From the NCBI GenBank assembly GCA_003567685.1, contig PWYW01000018.1, positions 62,001 to 126,000 of the forward strand: DNA of 64,000 nucleotides. Reading direction: 5' to 3'. The notes below the pieces were generated by a model. That model saw only the letters and a program-made list of their open reading frames with translations. It made no database searches and was not told the origin of the DNA. Origin of the DNA: Gammaproteobacteria bacterium (GTDB lineage Bacteria > Pseudomonadota > Gammaproteobacteria > Xanthomonadales > Wenzhouxiangellaceae). Below are positions 15,729-26,780 of this stretch, in pieces (position 1 is the stretch's first letter; every line of letters starts with the position of its first letter). The translations under genes were made by a program, and so were the position numbers.

Positions 15729-17021
15729 ATGACTGATCAAGCCTTCGAGCGCGCTTTGAAGCGCCTGGACGATGCTGCCGAGCATGTGGATGTACCAGAA
15801 GAGACGCTACAGCGTCTGCATTTTCCGCGAGCCGTGCTGAGCGTGGCGATACCGGTTCGCATGGACGACGGCAAGTTGCGCGTCTTTCATGGCTACCGTG
15901 TTCAGCACAGCAATCTGTTGGGCCCCTGCAAGGGCGGTTTGCGTTATCACCCGGAAGTGGATCTGGACGAATGCAAGGCGCTGGCGTTCTGGATGACCTG
16001 CAAGTGCGCCATCATGGAATTGCCGTTCGGGGGCGGCAAAGGCGGTGTCGCGGTTGATCCCAAGCAGCTGTCGATGCTGGAAATCGAGCGCCTGAGTCGC
16101 GGCTTCATCCGCCAGATGGGCAACTTCATTGGCCCGGAAACCGACATTCCTGCGCCGGACGTGTATACCAACGAACGCATCATGGGCTGGATGATGGATG
16201 AGTACGCCCATAGCTCCGGTCGCCGTGAGCCGGGCGTCATCACCGGCAAGCCGGTCGCCCTGGGCGGCTCGGTTGGCCGAACCGAAGCCACCGGTCGCGG
16301 TGGATTTGTCTGCCTGGAGCGTTTGGCCAAGGCGCGCGACTGGAAGGCCGAAGAACGCAGCATCGCCATTCAGGGTTTTGGCAACGCCGCCCAGGCTTTT
16401 GCCCGATTGGCGGCCGAGGCGGGCTACAAGATTGTCGCTGTCAGCGATTCGGGCGGTGGGATTTATCGCCAAGACGGCTTCGATGTCGATGAGCTGATCG
16501 ACTTGAAAAACCAGGGAGGAAAGATCGAATCCCTCTACTGCGACGGCTCGGTGTGCGATGGCGCCAACGGCGCGGCGCGCAAAATCGATAACCAGCAACT
16601 ACTGGCGCTGGAGGTGGATGTGCTGGTGCCGGCCGCGCTGTCGGATGTCATCGACGGCGACAATGCCGATGACGTCAAGGCCGCCGTCATCATTGAGCTG
16701 GCCAATGGGCCCTTGAGCGATGAGGCCGATCAGGCCCTGGAGAAACGGGACATCACCGTAGTGCCTGACATTCTGGCCAACGCCGGTGGCGTGACCGTGA
16801 GCTACTACGAGTGGGTCCAGAACCGGACGGGGGATTACTGGCCGATTGAAACCGTCCAGGAGCGTCTGGAGCAGCGCATGGCCCGACAGTTTGATCGGGT
16901 CTGCGTGATTGCCGACGAGCACGATATTTCAATGCGTCGGGCCGCCTACGTGCTGGCCTTGGAACGATTGGGTGCTGCAGCCGAGGCCATGGGCACGGAT
17001 CGGCTTTTCAACGGCGCTTGA
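15729..17021 (+). CDS. Glu/Leu/Phe/Val dehydrogenase (catabolic-type glutamate dehydrogenase)
   Basis: The enzyme interconverts glutamate and 2-oxoglutarate plus ammonia. The 430-residue protein is of the hexameric RocG/GudB type. It shows the substrate-binding block CKGGLRYHP, Lys92, the catalytic Lys104 in GGGKGGV, the DIPAPDVYTN segment near residue 140, and the nucleotide-binding IQGFGNAAQ. The domain order (ELFV dimerisation then Rossmann) and length are normal. It stands alone between the porin and a convergent peptidase gene, followed by a clear hairpin. NAD preference is likely for this type but not proven. Confidence 0.92.
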   Translation: MTDQAFERALKRLDDAAEHVDVPEETLQRLHFPRAVLSVAIPVRMDDGKLRVFHGYRVQHSNLLGPCKGGLRYHPEVDLDECKALAFWMTCKCAIMELPFGGGKGGVAVDPKQLSMLEIERLSRGFIRQMGNFIGPETDIPAPDVYTNERIMGWMMDEYAHSSGRREPGVITGKPVALGGSVGRTEATGRGGFVCLERLAKARDWKAEERSIAIQGFGNAAQAFARLAAEAGYKIVAVSDSGGGIYRQDGFDVDELIDLKNQGGKIESLYCDGSVCDGANGAARKIDNQQLLALEVDVLVPAALSDVIDGDNADDVKAAVIIELANGPLSDEADQALEKRDITVVPDILANAGGVTVSYYEWVQNRTGDYWPIETVQERLEQRMARQFDRVCVIADEHDISMRRAAYVLALERLGAAAEAMGTDRLFNGA

Positions 17022-17035
17022 GCCTGTTGTGAAAC

Positions 17036-17068
17036 AGCCCGGGGCAAGCTGCTCGCCTGCCCCGGGCT
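17036..17068. terminator. Bidirectional terminator hairpin between gdh and the S9 peptidase
   Basis: Positions 17036-17046 (AGCCCGGGGCA) pair perfectly with 17058-17068 around an 11-nt loop. It lies in the 76-bp gap between two convergent genes, where a shared terminator is expected. No long T-run follows; a short CACTTATTTA stretch is on the plus side. Confidence 0.7.
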
Positions 17069-17097
17069 CACTTATTTACTCCAGCTGTCAGTCACGA

Positions 17098-19155
17098 TCA
17101 GTCGAGCAGCCAGCGAGCCAGCCAGTCGCTGACTTCGCCATAGAAATGCCGCGAGTTGTGGCCGTTCATGATCCAGTGATCTTCGTCCGGATAGACCAGC
17201 AGGCGGCTTTCAACCTGCATACGCTGCAGAACGGTCCAGTATTCCAGCGTGTTGGCGAGCGGCACGCGCTCGTCGCGCTTGCCAATGGTGACCAGGACCG
17301 GCGTCGAGAAGTTCTCGGCAAAGCGAATCGGATTCTGCTCGGCCCAGACTTCGGGCAGCTCCCAGAATGGGCCGCCCATATTGGCTTCCCGATGGAACAC
17401 CGCGTCGCTGGTGCCCCACTGGGTTTTCAGGTTGACCAGGCCGGCATGGCTGATCAGGCAGCGATAGCGGTCGGTACTGGCCTGCATCCAGTTGGCCAGG
17501 TGGCCGCCGTAGCTGGCACCGCCGGCGCACTGGCGATCGCCATCGATGAAATCAAAGCGCTCGATCGCCACGTCGGCTGCCTGGTTGATTTCATTGGCCG
17601 GGCCGCGCAGCGGGTCACCCTGGATACCGCGGGCAAAGTCCTCGCCAAAACCGGTTGAGCCCGTGTAGTTGGTCGCCAGGACCACATAGTCGGCACCGGC
17701 CAGCAGGTGGTAGTTCCAGCGCAGGAAGAAGTAGTCGCGGAACATGATGTGCGGGCCACCGTGCATCAGCACCAGCAGCGGGTACTGGCGATTGGGGTCG
17801 AAGTTGGCAGGCTTGATCAGCAGGCTGTGGATGTCGGCGCCGTCATCGCTTTCGAACCAGAAATGTTCGACCGGCGCCAGGTCCAGTTCGGCGACGGCGT
17901 CGGCCGTGAAATGCGTGAGCCGCTGGTGGCCGGACCCGCCAAGGTCAAAGCGAACCACTTCGGCCGGCTCGGCCGCCGATTCAAAACGGGCCAGCAGCTG
18001 GCCATTGGCATAGGCCAGGCCGGTGTAAATGCCGCGGTCGCGATCAAAGACCGGGACAGCGTCCGTCGAGCCGGGCTCGACGCTGAACAGCCGCACCAGG
18101 CCCGCATCCTGGGCAAGTATGAATATGCGGCCGTCGTCGCCAAGCTGGTACTCGGCAATTGCGCGGATGTCAGGCATTTCGATCTGCTCTTGAACGGCAG
18201 CTGCCGGCCACTCCAGACGTGTCAGGCGGGAGGCGTTGTAAACCCATTCGGTGGCAGGGATTCGAAGCGTGTAAAGGGACTGCCCATCCGACGAGAAGCG
18301 AGGTTGACCCCAGCTATCACCGGCCTCCCCGTCATGGCCAGTCAGGCGCCTTGGTTCATCGCCGCCCAGTCCAACCTGCCAGAGGTCATTGTTGGTACGG
18401 GCAAAGGCAAACCGATCCCGGTTGTCGCTGGCCACAAACACCAGAGACTGGCCGTCAGGCGCCCAAATGGCATCCAGTTCCGAGCTGCCAGCACCGCGGC
18501 GGCCATCGAAGCCCGGGGCGCGGGCCAGTTCGGTGTCAGCCAGCAGGTTGCGCGCCTCGCCTCCGTTGGTCGGGATCACGAACAGATTCGGTCGTGACTC
18601 ATCCAGCCAGCGATTCCAGTTTCGAATCGGAAAACCGGTATAGGTGAGCACGTTTGGGCCATTCTCGCTTGCTTCGTCATCCTGCCCGGGTTTGATGTTA
18701 CTGACGAAGGCAATCAGCTCGCCATCGGGTGAAAAGCGCGGGTGGCGAGCGCCCTCGTCAAGGCTGGTCAGGCGACGGGCCTCGCCACCCCGTAAATCGA
18801 GCAGGTAAATTTGAGCGGCGTCATCCCCCTGGCGTCGAGCGACGAAGGCAATCTGTTGCCCATCCGGGCTCCAGTCTGCCTGAAACTCGGGGGCAGGAAC
18901 ATGGGTAAGCTGGCGCGGTTCGCCGCTGCCGTCGGTGCGAATCAGCCAGTAATGCGAGGCTTGGTCATCTCTGTCGTAGGCCGGAGTGGTCAGCTGGACC
19001 AGGGCATATTGGCCGTCCGGGCTGATTATCGGCGTTCCGACGCGGGGCATCAGCCACATGTCCTCATGGCTGATGGGTCGGAGTGAGTTGGCCGTGGCGG
19101 CTGCCGAAAACACCACTAGAAGCGCCAAACAGCAGGCTTTCCATTGCAAATTCAT
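17098..19155 (-). CDS. Exported S9-family prolyl oligopeptidase-like peptidase
   Basis: The 685-residue protein has a signal peptide (about 1-22, ending AAATANS), an N-terminal beta-propeller with WD40/TolB-like repeats (RFSPDGE, WSPDGQQIAF, WAPDGQSLVF) and a C-terminal alpha/beta-hydrolase domain. The likely triad is Ser548 in GGASYGG, Asp628 and His660. The family cleaves short peptides, often after Pro or as acylaminoacyl/dipeptidyl peptidases. The ATG at 19155 has AAGGAG nine bases upstream, which rules out the longer N-terminal extension overlapping recJ. It lies 14 bp after recJ and may be cotranscribed. Substrate unknown. Confidence 0.9.
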   Translation of the reverse strand: MNLQWKACCLALLVVFSAAATANSLRPISHEDMWLMPRVGTPIISPDGQYALVQLTTPAYDRDDQASHYWLIRTDGSGEPRQLTHVPAPEFQADWSPDGQQIAFVARRQGDDAAQIYLLDLRGGEARRLTSLDEGARHPRFSPDGELIAFVSNIKPGQDDEASENGPNVLTYTGFPIRNWNRWLDESRPNLFVIPTNGGEARNLLADTELARAPGFDGRRGAGSSELDAIWAPDGQSLVFVASDNRDRFAFARTNNDLWQVGLGGDEPRRLTGHDGEAGDSWGQPRFSSDGQSLYTLRIPATEWVYNASRLTRLEWPAAAVQEQIEMPDIRAIAEYQLGDDGRIFILAQDAGLVRLFSVEPGSTDAVPVFDRDRGIYTGLAYANGQLLARFESAAEPAEVVRFDLGGSGHQRLTHFTADAVAELDLAPVEHFWFESDDGADIHSLLIKPANFDPNRQYPLLVLMHGGPHIMFRDYFFLRWNYHLLAGADYVVLATNYTGSTGFGEDFARGIQGDPLRGPANEINQAADVAIERFDFIDGDRQCAGGASYGGHLANWMQASTDRYRCLISHAGLVNLKTQWGTSDAVFHREANMGGPFWELPEVWAEQNPIRFAENFSTPVLVTIGKRDERVPLANTLEYWTVLQRMQVESRLLVYPDEDHWIMNGHNSRHFYGEVSDWLARWLLD

Positions 19156-19169
19156 CAATCGAGTCTCCT

Positions 19170-20876
19170 TCATGACTGTTCCACAAAGTGTTGGATATTC
19201 AGCTGTAACCGCGTTGAGCCACGCCAACGGTTGATGTCCAATCGATAGGTCAGGTGAAGTCGATCGGGCAGTTCCCGATAACACCAGTCGCCAGCCCGAA
19301 AGGCAATCGCATCAATGGGGTCACCGCCATCTTCGGGTTGGACGGTCATCTTCAGGTGAGCTTGACCGACCACGCGCCGTTCCAGGACCCGGAAGCGCCC
19401 GTCGAACAGCGGTTCGGGCCAGCCCTGTCCCCAGGGCCCGGCGGCCTGGAGCACCTCAGCCGTCGCGACCGTCAACTCTGACGAGGCGAGCGGGCCGTCG
19501 CTGTCGATCCGTTCCGACTGGCAGGGGAAACGGGCGGCTTCGGCGCCTAACTGATCGACAAACGCGTCGTAATCCGCCGCTTCCAGGCTGAGGCCAGCGG
19601 CGCGTGCATGGCCGCCAAACCGACTGATCAACCCTGGCCTTGCCGCGTCGATGCTGGCCAGTAAATCCCGCATATGGACGCCGGCGGTTGAACGCGCCGA
19701 GCCCTTCAACTCGGTGCTGTCGGGTTCGGCTGGAGCAAAGGCGATGACCGGGCGCTGAAGACGCTCCATGAGCCGGCCGGCGACCAGCCCAACCACGCCG
19801 GGGTGCCAGTCGGGATCATGAACGCAAACCGCCGGCACCTCCGGGTCCAGAGTGCTCAGCAAGTTCTCGATCTGCGCTTCAGCCTCCTCTTGCATGTCGG
19901 CCTGGATGGATTGACGCTCGGCATTGAGCTGGTGCAGTTGCGATGCCAGGTCTGAGGCCTGCGATTCAGTATCGGCCAGCAGACAGCGAATGCCAATGGA
20001 CATGTCGTCGAGTCGCCCAGCGGCGTTCAGGCGGGGAGCCGCGGCGAAGCCAAGATCGGCTGACTGGACATCCTGCAGTCTCCGCCCGGCGACCTCCAGC
20101 AGGGCTCGCAGCCCGGGTGCGCAGCGACCGGCACGGATACGTTGAAGCCCCTGGAAGACCAACAGCCGATTATTCCCGTCAAGCTGGACCAGGTCGGCGA
20201 CCGTGCCGAGTGCAACCAGGTCTAGAAACTGATCCAGCCGTGGTTCGCGACGCTTTGCGAACCAGCCCTTTTCCCGCAGGCGTGCCCGCACGGCCATCAA
20301 GGTGTAAAACATCACCCCTACCCCGGCGAGGTGCGGCGAGGCAAAATCATCAGCCGGGAGGTTGGGGTTGACGATAGCGTCGGCCTCGGGAAGGGTCTCG
20401 CCGGGCAAATGATGGTCTGTGACGAGCACCTTGAAGCCACGCTGACGCGCTGCCCGGACGCCGGCGTGCGAACTTATCCCCTGGTCAACCGTCACCAGCA
20501 GGTCCGGCAGCGGCTCGCTTAGCTCTTCTACCAACTGCCGGCTCAGACCATAGCCATGGCGGAAACGGTCGGGTACACGCCAATCAACCGAGACAGCGCC
20601 CATGGCGCGTAGCGCGCGCACCGCCAGGGCGACCCCGGTGGCTCCGTCGGCATCGAAATCGCCAACCACCAGGATTCGCTGACCCTGGCAAATCGCTGTA
20701 GCCAATAGCTCGCTGGCAATTTCCAAACCGGACAATGTGGGCGGCAGAAGTTTCCCCAGACGATAGTCGGGTACCTGGTCGAGGCCGCGATTAGCCAACA
20801 CCCGGGCAACCACCGGGTGAACGTCTTTGGGTATTGCAGCCGAATGCTGCCGTCGTTTGACCTGAACCAGTCTCAT
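19170..20876 (-). CDS. recJ: Single-stranded-DNA-specific 5'-3' exonuclease RecJ
   Basis: RecJ resects 5' ends in recombination and mismatch/base-excision repair. The 568-residue protein has the DHH-family motifs: GDFDADGATG (72-81), VTVDQGIS (128-135) and TDHHLPG (153-159). DHHA1 (FGGHARAAGLSL) and an OB-like C-terminal domain follow. The ATG at 20876 overlaps the rpfE stop by 4 nt. The order greA-rpfE-recJ is what I recall for the Xanthomonas rpf region. Confidence 0.96.
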   Translation of the reverse strand: MRLVQVKRRQHSAAIPKDVHPVVARVLANRGLDQVPDYRLGKLLPPTLSGLEIASELLATAICQGQRILVVGDFDADGATGVALAVRALRAMGAVSVDWRVPDRFRHGYGLSRQLVEELSEPLPDLLVTVDQGISSHAGVRAARQRGFKVLVTDHHLPGETLPEADAIVNPNLPADDFASPHLAGVGVMFYTLMAVRARLREKGWFAKRREPRLDQFLDLVALGTVADLVQLDGNNRLLVFQGLQRIRAGRCAPGLRALLEVAGRRLQDVQSADLGFAAAPRLNAAGRLDDMSIGIRCLLADTESQASDLASQLHQLNAERQSIQADMQEEAEAQIENLLSTLDPEVPAVCVHDPDWHPGVVGLVAGRLMERLQRPVIAFAPAEPDSTELKGSARSTAGVHMRDLLASIDAARPGLISRFGGHARAAGLSLEAADYDAFVDQLGAEAARFPCQSERIDSDGPLASSELTVATAEVLQAAGPWGQGWPEPLFDGRFRVLERRVVGQAHLKMTVQPEDGGDPIDAIAFRAGDWCYRELPDRLHLTYRLDINRWRGSTRLQLNIQHFVEQS

Positions 20877-21796
20877 GCGCGAAGGGGCCACCAGAGTTGG
20901 CCAGAAGTCAGGCGGAAGGCTTGCTCCCGCCCGGCCAGCGTCAGGCTTGCCAGGCGTCCCCAGCGAAGCGAACGCCGGGCCGGTTTCAGCCATTCGCCCA
21001 AGGCATCAAGGTTGGCGGCGGCGCTGTCGGCTGTTTGTGCAGACCAATCAACCAGTCCCCTGCCCTTTGGGCAGTTGGCCAAGGTATCCGGCCGCGCAGC
21101 GAGGCGTTTGATCCCATTCCAGTCGGCAGCAGCTCGCAGTACGATGTCGCTGCTGGACAGCCAGTCGATCGTGGCGCGGGTATCCTCTGATGCCGGAAGC
21201 GAACCTCCACCCCAGAACCATAGCCCCTGGAAGCCCAGATCACCCTGCCCGGCTGCCTGATGCAGAACCATCTGCACCTCGTTGCCCAGGCGTCGCCAAT
21301 CGCTGGCATCCCGGCCTTCAGGCAACAGCTCATCCAGGCTTTTTCCGGCAGTTTGTTGCGGCGACAGGAAGCGGCAGTCAGGCGCGCCGGGCAGTTTCAG
21401 GTATCCCCGGTGAGGATGCGGCAGCCTGAATTCGTAACCGTATTCGGCGAACAGCGCTTTCAAGGGAGGTTCGATGGCTTCAGGCTGAACGGCCCGGCCG
21501 GGCAGCACCCAAACTGCCCGCATGTCGGCCCGGAGACCAACCGGGTCGGCCCTCAGCCAGTAATCGGCGACCTCGCCTTCAGCATCGGCTACTGGGAGAT
21601 CCACCCGACGCGTCAACGGAGCAACCGGCAAAGGCCGGTCGAAAACCAGATCGGTGCCGCCTGCGGCCGCTTCCAGCCGACGTGACTCGCCGTGGCGCAG
21701 GAATCGCCTCAGCCAGCCCGGCAGTGCCGGGCCAACCGAAGACATCAGGTCTTCAAGGTCCGTAACCCGGACAATCAGCGTCGACGCATGACTCAC
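20873..21796 (-). CDS. rpfE: RpfE-like protein of unknown function
   Basis: The 307-residue protein begins with the pattern [30 protein letters not shown]. It contains [19 protein letters not shown] and the block [11 protein letters not shown], both typical of RpfE-like proteins that neighbour recJ. Some databases name relatives as phosphoglycerate-mutase-like; no catalytic site is obvious to me. It sits between greA and recJ with ATGA overlaps on both sides, so it is translated with them. In Xanthomonas rpfE was found within the regulation-of-pathogenicity-factor cluster, but no DSF signalling genes (rpfF, rpfC, rpfG) occur in this window. Confidence 0.8.
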   Translation of the reverse strand: MSHASTLIVRVTDLEDLMSSVGPALPGWLRRFLRHGESRRLEAAAGGTDLVFDRPLPVAPLTRRVDLPVADAEGEVADYWLRADPVGLRADMRAVWVLPGRAVQPEAIEPPLKALFAEYGYEFRLPHPHRGYLKLPGAPDCRFLSPQQTAGKSLDELLPEGRDASDWRRLGNEVQMVLHQAAGQGDLGFQGLWFWGGGSLPASEDTRATIDWLSSSDIVLRAAADWNGIKRLAARPDTLANCPKGRGLVDWSAQTADSAAANLDALGEWLKPARRSLRWGRLASLTLAGREQAFRLTSGQLWWPLRA

Positions 21797-22272
21797 CGAT
21801 ACTCGACGTCGACAATCTCGTAAACGCGCAAACCATTCGGGGCCTTGAATTCGACCACATCGCCTACTTCACGACCGATCAGGGCGCGCGCCAACGGCGC
21901 GCTGATGGCCAGGCGGCGTTCGGCAATATCGGCTTCCAGATCGCCAACGACCTGCCAGGTGACTTCCTCGGCGCCATCGACATCCTCAAGCAGGGTTACC
22001 GTGCCGCCGAACACCACCTTGTTGCCGGCGTTCAGGCTGGTCACGTCAATCACGCGGGCATTGCCGAGCGCCGACTCAAGGTCCTGGATACGGCCCTCGA
22101 TGAAGCCCTGCTGTTCGCGCGCGGCATGATACTCGGCGTTTTCTTTCAAGTCGCCATGAGCGCGGGCTTCGGCAATGGCTTCGATGACAGCCGGTCGCTC
22201 GACCTTTTTCAGGCGCTCAAGCTCGGCTTTGAGGCGCGTGGCTCCCTGTTGCGTGAGCGGGATCTGGCTCAT
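21793..22272 (-). CDS. greA: Transcription elongation factor GreA
   Basis: GreA rescues backtracked RNA polymerase by stimulating transcript cleavage. The 159-residue protein has the N-terminal coiled coil with the tip acidic residues in [10 protein letters not shown] and the C-terminal FKBP-like domain ([16 protein letters not shown]). It overlaps carB and rpfE by ATGA at both ends. Linking greA to carAB is common in gammaproteobacteria. Confidence 0.97.
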   Translation of the reverse strand: MSQIPLTQQGATRLKAELERLKKVERPAVIEAIAEARAHGDLKENAEYHAAREQQGFIEGRIQDLESALGNARVIDVTSLNAGNKVVFGGTVTLLEDVDGAEEVTWQVVGDLEADIAERRLAISAPLARALIGREVGDVVEFKAPNGLRVYEIVDVEYR

Positions 22273-25200
22273 GGGGTCTCCTTGATGGCGTGCAATTCAC
22301 CGAGGCTGCGAACGCCGCGCTCATTCCAGTGATCAAGCGCGCGCAGCGTAGCCCGGGCGCCGGCAATGGTGGTCGAATAGTTGACCTTGCGCTGCAACGC
22401 CTGTCGGCGAATGGAAAAGGAATCCGAGATGGCCTGGCGGCCTTCGGTCGTGTTGACGATGTAATCGATCTCGTCGTTCTTGATGGCATCCACGATATGC
22501 GGACGGCCCTGGATCACCTTGTTGACGTAATCGCAGGCCAGGCCACGCTCGGTCAGGAACTTCCAGGTGCCCTCGGTGGCGACCAGACTGAAGCCACGCT
22601 CGAGCATTTCCTCGGCGACTGGCACCAGACGCTCCTTGTCGGCATCACGCACGCTCAAGAATACCCGGCCGCTGCTGGCTGCCTTGATGCCAACGCCCTG
22701 CTGGGCACGAGCGACGGCAGCCCCGAAATTCAAACCCACGCCCATGGCCTCGCCGGTTGAGCGCATCTCTGGTCCGAGAATCGGGTCGACCCCCGGGAAC
22801 TTGATGAACGGGTAGATCGGCTCCTTGATAGAGTAGAACGGGGATGAAAGATCTTGGGTAACACCCTGATCCTTAAGCGTTTTCCCCACCATGCAGCGCG
22901 CAGCAACGCGGGCCAGCGGGGTGCCGGTTGCCTTGGCCACGAAGGGCACGGTGCGCGATGCCCGCGGATTGACTTCCAGCACGTAGATATCCTCGCCGCG
23001 CACGGCAAACTGGACATTCATGAGGCCAACCACGTTAAGGGCAATGGCCATCTGACGGGTCTGCTGGCGAATATCCTCGATCACCGCCTCGTCGAGCGAG
23101 AACGGCGGCAGGCTGCAGGACGAGTCGCCGGAGTGGACGCCAGCCTCCTCAATGTGCTCCATGATGCCACCGATGATCACCGAGTCACCGTCGCAGACCG
23201 CGTCGACGTCCACTTCGATGGCATGGTCGAGGAAGCGGTCGAGCAGCACCGGAGAGTCATTGGACACCTTGACCGCTTCGCGCATGTATCGGCGCAATTC
23301 TTCCTCGCCGTAAACAATGTCCATGGCCCGCCCGCCCAGCACGTAAGACGGCCGGACGACCAGCGGGTAGCCCACTTCACGGGCCAGGACGATGGCCTCT
23401 TCCGGATCGCGCGCGGTGCGGTTGGCCGGCTGTTTCAAGCCCAGCTCCTTGAGCAGGGCCTGGAAACGCTCGCGGTCTTCAGCCAGATCAATGCAATCCG
23501 GCGTCGTGCCAACGATCGGCGCGCCCGCGGCTTCCAGGTCACGCGCCAGTTTCAGCGGCGTCTGACCGCCGAACTGGATGATGATGCCTTCAGGTTGCTC
23601 AACCTCGATGATCGACAGCACGTCTTCGAGTGTCAGCGGTTCGAAATAGAGCCGGTCGGAGGTGTCGTAGTCGGTAGACACGGTTTCCGGGTTGCAATTG
23701 ACCATGATGGTCTCGTAGCCCAGATCGCGCATCGCCAGTGCAGCATGCACGCAGCAGTAGTCAAACTCGATGCCCTGCCCGATCCGGTTCGGGCCACCAC
23801 CCAGCACCATGATCTTGGGTTTGTCGGTAGGCGCTGCTTCGCAAGCCTCGCCCCAGGTCGAATACATATAGGCGGTTTCGGTGGCGAACTCGGCAGCGCA
23901 GGTGTCCACGCGGCGGTAAGCCGGTCGCAGACCGAATCGCTGGCGCAGGCGACGAATGGTGGATTCCTCCACACCGGTAAGCTCGGCCAGCCGCAGGTCG
24001 CTGAAGCCCTTGCGCTTGAATTCCAGCAGCCGTTCGGCGGTGAGTTCAGCCACGCCGTGCTCGTTGACGTCCTGCTCGATCTCGATCAGCTCGGCGATCT
24101 GGTCGAGGAACCAGGGGTCGATCCGCGTCAATCGATGAATCTCGTCAAAGTCGAGGCCGCGACGGAACGCCTCGGCGGTATAGAGCAACCGCTCGGGACC
24201 GGCCTCGCGAAGCTCGCGTCGCAGCAGCGTCAGTTCATCACTCTCGCCGTGGTCGATGCTGATCGGGTTCAGGCCGCTCAGGCCGGTTTCCAGACTGCGC
24301 AACGCCTTCTGCAGCGATTCCTGGAAACTGCGGCCCATGGCCATGGCCTCCCCGACCGATTTCATCTGGGTGGTCAGGCGGTCATTGGCAGCCGGGAATT
24401 TTTCAAAGGCAAACCGCGGAATTTTCGTGACCACATAGTCGATGGTTGGCTCGAACGACGCCGGGGTCTGGCCATTGGTGATTTCATTGGCCAGTTCATC
24501 GAGGGTGTAGCCCACGGCCAGCTTCGCCGCCACCTTGGCAATCGGGAAGCCGGTCGCCTTGGAGGCCAGCGCCGACGAGCGCGAGACGCGGGGGTTCATT
24601 TCAATCACCAGGATTCGGCCGGTGTTGGGGCAGACGGCAAACTGCACGTTCGAGCCACCGGTATCAACGCCGATCTTGCGCAGTACCGCAATCGCGGCGT
24701 TACGCAGTTCCTGGTATTCCTTGTCGGTCAGGGTCATGGCCGGCGCGATGGTGATCGAATCGCCGGTGTGCACGCCCATGGGGTCGAGGTTTTCAATCGA
24801 GCAGATGATGATGCAGTTATCCGCCCGATCGCGAACCACTTCGAGCTCGAATTCCTTCCAGCCCAGCACCGACTCCTCGAGCAGAACTTCGTTGGTCGGT
24901 GACAGGTCCAGCCCGTGTTCGACGATTTCCAGGAATTCCTCGCGGTTATAGGCAATACCGCCGCCCGAGCCGCCCAGCGTGAAAGACGGCCGGATGATGG
25001 TCGGGAAGCCGATCCGCTGCTGGATTTCCAGTGCTTGCTCAACGCTGTGGGCAACGGCAGCTTCCGGACAGCTCAGGCCGATTTCGGCCATGGCCAGCCG
25101 GAAGCGGTCGCGGTCTTCGGCCATGTCGATGGCATCTTGTGAAGCGCCGATCAACTCGACCCCGAATTCATCAAGGACGCCTTCGCGGGCCAGATCCAGC

Positions 25201-25496
25201 GCGCAGTTCAGCGCGGTTTGGCCGCCCATCGTTGGCAGCAGGGCGTCCGGGCGCTCGCGTTCAATGATGTCCCTGACCACATCCCAGCGGATCGGCTCGA
25301 TGTAGACCACATCGGCGGTTTCGGGGTCGGTCATGATGGTGGCCGGGTTGGAGTTGACCAGGATGACGCGATATCCCTCTTCGCGCAGCGCCTTGATCGC
25401 CTGAACGCCGGAATAATCGAACTCGCAAGCCTGACCAATGACGATCGGACCTGCGCCAATGATCAGAATGGACTTAATGTCAGTACGTTTGGGCAT
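22269..25496 (-). CDS. carB: Carbamoyl-phosphate synthase large subunit
   Basis: CarB makes carbamoyl phosphate from bicarbonate, ammonia and two ATP for arginine and pyrimidine synthesis. The 1075-residue protein has the duplicated ATP-grasp halves with the CPSase signatures ([32 protein letters not shown]), [18 protein letters not shown] and [20 protein letters not shown]-terminal allosteric MGS-like domain starts near residue 940. Only 7 bp separate it from carA. Confidence 0.98.
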   Translation of the reverse strand: MPKRTDIKSILIIGAGPIVIGQACEFDYSGVQAIKALREEGYRVILVNSNPATIMTDPETADVVYIEPIRWDVVRDIIERERPDALLPTMGGQTALNCALDLAREGVLDEFGVELIGASQDAIDMAEDRDRFRLAMAEIGLSCPEAAVAHSVEQALEIQQRIGFPTIIRPSFTLGGSGGGIAYNREEFLEIVEHGLDLSPTNEVLLEESVLGWKEFELEVVRDRADNCIIICSIENLDPMGVHTGDSITIAPAMTLTDKEYQELRNAAIAVLRKIGVDTGGSNVQFAVCPNTGRILVIEMNPRVSRSSALASKATGFPIAKVAAKLAVGYTLDELANEITNGQTPASFEPTIDYVVTKIPRFAFEKFPAANDRLTTQMKSVGEAMAMGRSFQESLQKALRSLETGLSGLNPISIDHGESDELTLLRRELREAGPERLLYTAEAFRRGLDFDEIHRLTRIDPWFLDQIAELIEIEQDVNEHGVAELTAERLLEFKRKGFSDLRLAELTGVEESTIRRLRQRFGLRPAYRRVDTCAAEFATETAYMYSTWGEACEAAPTDKPKIMVLGGGPNRIGQGIEFDYCCVHAALAMRDLGYETIMVNCNPETVSTDYDTSDRLYFEPLTLEDVLSIIEVEQPEGIIIQFGGQTPLKLARDLEAAGAPIVGTTPDCIDLAEDRERFQALLKELGLKQPANRTARDPEEAIVLAREVGYPLVVRPSYVLGGRAMDIVYGEEELRRYMREAVKVSNDSPVLLDRFLDHAIEVDVDAVCDGDSVIIGGIMEHIEEAGVHSGDSSCSLPPFSLDEAVIEDIRQQTRQMAIALNVVGLMNVQFAVRGEDIYVLEVNPRASRTVPFVAKATGTPLARVAARCMVGKTLKDQGVTQDLSSPFYSIKEPIYPFIKFPGVDPILGPEMRSTGEAMGVGLNFGAAVARAQQGVGIKAASSGRVFLSVRDADKERLVPVAEEMLERGFSLVATEGTWKFLTERGLACDYVNKVIQGRPHIVDAIKNDEIDYIVNTTEGRQAISDSFSIRRQALQRKVNYSTTIAGARATLRALDHWNERGVRSLGELHAIKETP

Positions 25497-25503
25497 CGGA
25501 ATC

Positions 25504-26628
25504 TCAAGCCTTGGCGGTCGTCATCATGGCGGTGAATCGATCGAACAGGCCGCGCACATCATGCGGGCCCGGGCTGGCCTCAGGGTGTCCCTGGAAGCCC
25601 ATCGCCGGCACACCCTCGATACGGATCCCCTGCAAGGTTCCATCAAACAGCGAGCGATGGGTCGCCACGACATGGCTGGGCAGGCTGGCCTCATCAACGG
25701 CAAAGCCGTGATTCTGGCTGGTAATCAACACCTGGCCGCTTTCCAGATCCTTGACCGGGTGGTTGGCGCCATGGTGGCCGAACTTCATTTTCAATGTCCT
25801 GGCGCCTGCGGCCAGGGCCAGAAGCTGGTGACCCAGGCAAATGCCAAATACCGGAACTTTGCGCTCCAGCAGCCCGCGGATCGATTCGATGGCGTAGGTA
25901 CAGGGTTGCGGGTCGCCGGGTCCGTTGGACAGCATCACGCCGTCAGGCTTCAGGGCCAGAACCTTGTCCAGCGGCCACTGGGCCGGCACCAGGGTGACAC
26001 GGCAGCCGCTGTCGACCAGCAGCCGGAGGATATTGCGCTTGACGCCGTAGTCATAGCAAACCACGTGGAAGCGCTCATCCAGTTCGTGGAAGCGTTGCTG
26101 ACCCAGGGCCCAGGTACCTTCGGTCCAGACGGCCGGTTCGCTGATGCAGACCTGGCTGGCCAGATCAAGCCCACTCATCGGCGGGCAGTTCCTGGCCAGT
26201 TGCACCGCCTCGGCCGGATCCACCGACTCGGCAACCATCAGGCAGCCGTTTTGCGCGCCCTGTTCGCGCAGGTGCAACGTCAAAGCGCGGGTATCCAGCT
26301 CGGCGATGCCCGGAACACCGGCCTCGGCCAGATAATCGGACAGCGACTGAGACGCTCGCCAGGAGCTGTGGCGGCGAGGCAGGTGCCGAATGATCAGGCC
26401 CTTGCAGTGGATCCGATCCGATTCGGCATCTTCGGCGTTGACGCCGGTGTTACCAACCTGGGCGGCGGTCAGGGTGACAAGCTGCCCGGAATAGCTCGGA
26501 TCGGTGATGATTTCCTGGTAGCCGGCCATGGCCGTGTTGAAGACCACCTCGCCCGTGCTGATCGCGGGCGCGCCAAAACCATAGCCGGAAAACGTGGTGC
26601 CGTCTTCCAACGCGAGAACTGCCTGCAT
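25504..26628 (-). CDS. carA: Carbamoyl-phosphate synthase small (glutaminase) subunit
   Basis: CarA hydrolyses glutamine and channels ammonia to CarB. The 374-residue protein has the N-terminal CarA domain ([30 protein letters not shown]) and a class I glutamine amidotransferase domain with nucleophile Cys264 in FGICLGHQ and the [11 protein letters not shown] block holding the His/Glu. I list the ATG at 26628, but a TTG three codons upstream (26637) has a much better-placed GGAGG and may be the true start. A hairpin lies in the leader. Confidence 0.96.
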   Translation of the reverse strand: MQAVLALEDGTTFSGYGFGAPAISTGEVVFNTAMAGYQEIITDPSYSGQLVTLTAAQVGNTGVNAEDAESDRIHCKGLIIRHLPRRHSSWRASQSLSDYLAEAGVPGIAELDTRALTLHLREQGAQNGCLMVAESVDPAEAVQLARNCPPMSGLDLASQVCISEPAVWTEGTWALGQQRFHELDERFHVVCYDYGVKRNILRLLVDSGCRVTLVPAQWPLDKVLALKPDGVMLSNGPGDPQPCTYAIESIRGLLERKVPVFGICLGHQLLALAAGARTLKMKFGHHGANHPVKDLESGQVLITSQNHGFAVDEASLPSHVVATHRSLFDGTLQGIRIEGVPAMGFQGHPEASPGPHDVRGLFDRFTAMMTTAKA

Positions 26629-26662
26629 ACGGGACAAAGCCTGACCTCCGGGTGTGCGAAAC

Positions 26663-26686
26663 GGGCCGATGCGTGAGTATCGGCCC
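26663..26686 (-). promoter_or_regulatory. Hairpin in the carA leader
   Basis: Positions 26663-26670 and 26679-26686 form a perfect 8-bp stem (GGGCCGAT/ATCGGCCC) with an 8-nt loop, roughly 30 nt upstream of the carA start and just upstream of its GGAGG. There is no U-tract after it, so it is not a standard attenuator terminator. It could influence ribosome access. Pyrimidine or arginine control of carAB is common, but the mechanism here is not visible. Confidence 0.45.
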
Positions 26687-26750
26687 AAGTCGAGTCGCTT
26701 TATTCAACCGCTCGTGCCGATTGGCCCGAGCGAACAAACTCCGGGTGAAG

Positions 26751-26780
26751 ATTGTACCCAACCTTGACGGTCGGGTTCAG
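26751..26780 (-). promoter_or_regulatory. Candidate carA promoter
   Basis: On the minus strand a TACAAT -10-like hexamer (26751-26756) is preceded after 18 bp by the weak -35-like CTGAAC (26775-26780). It lies about 120 bp upstream of carA, which would give a leader of roughly 115 nt containing the hairpin at 26663-26686. It rests on hexamer similarity only. Confidence 0.35.

Noticed and set aside
22854-24902. 682-codon open frame on the plus strand opposite carB
   Set aside because: It is a mirror of the high-GC codon pattern of carB; it shows no domain, is Gln/His/Arg-rich, and carB is unmistakable on the other strand.
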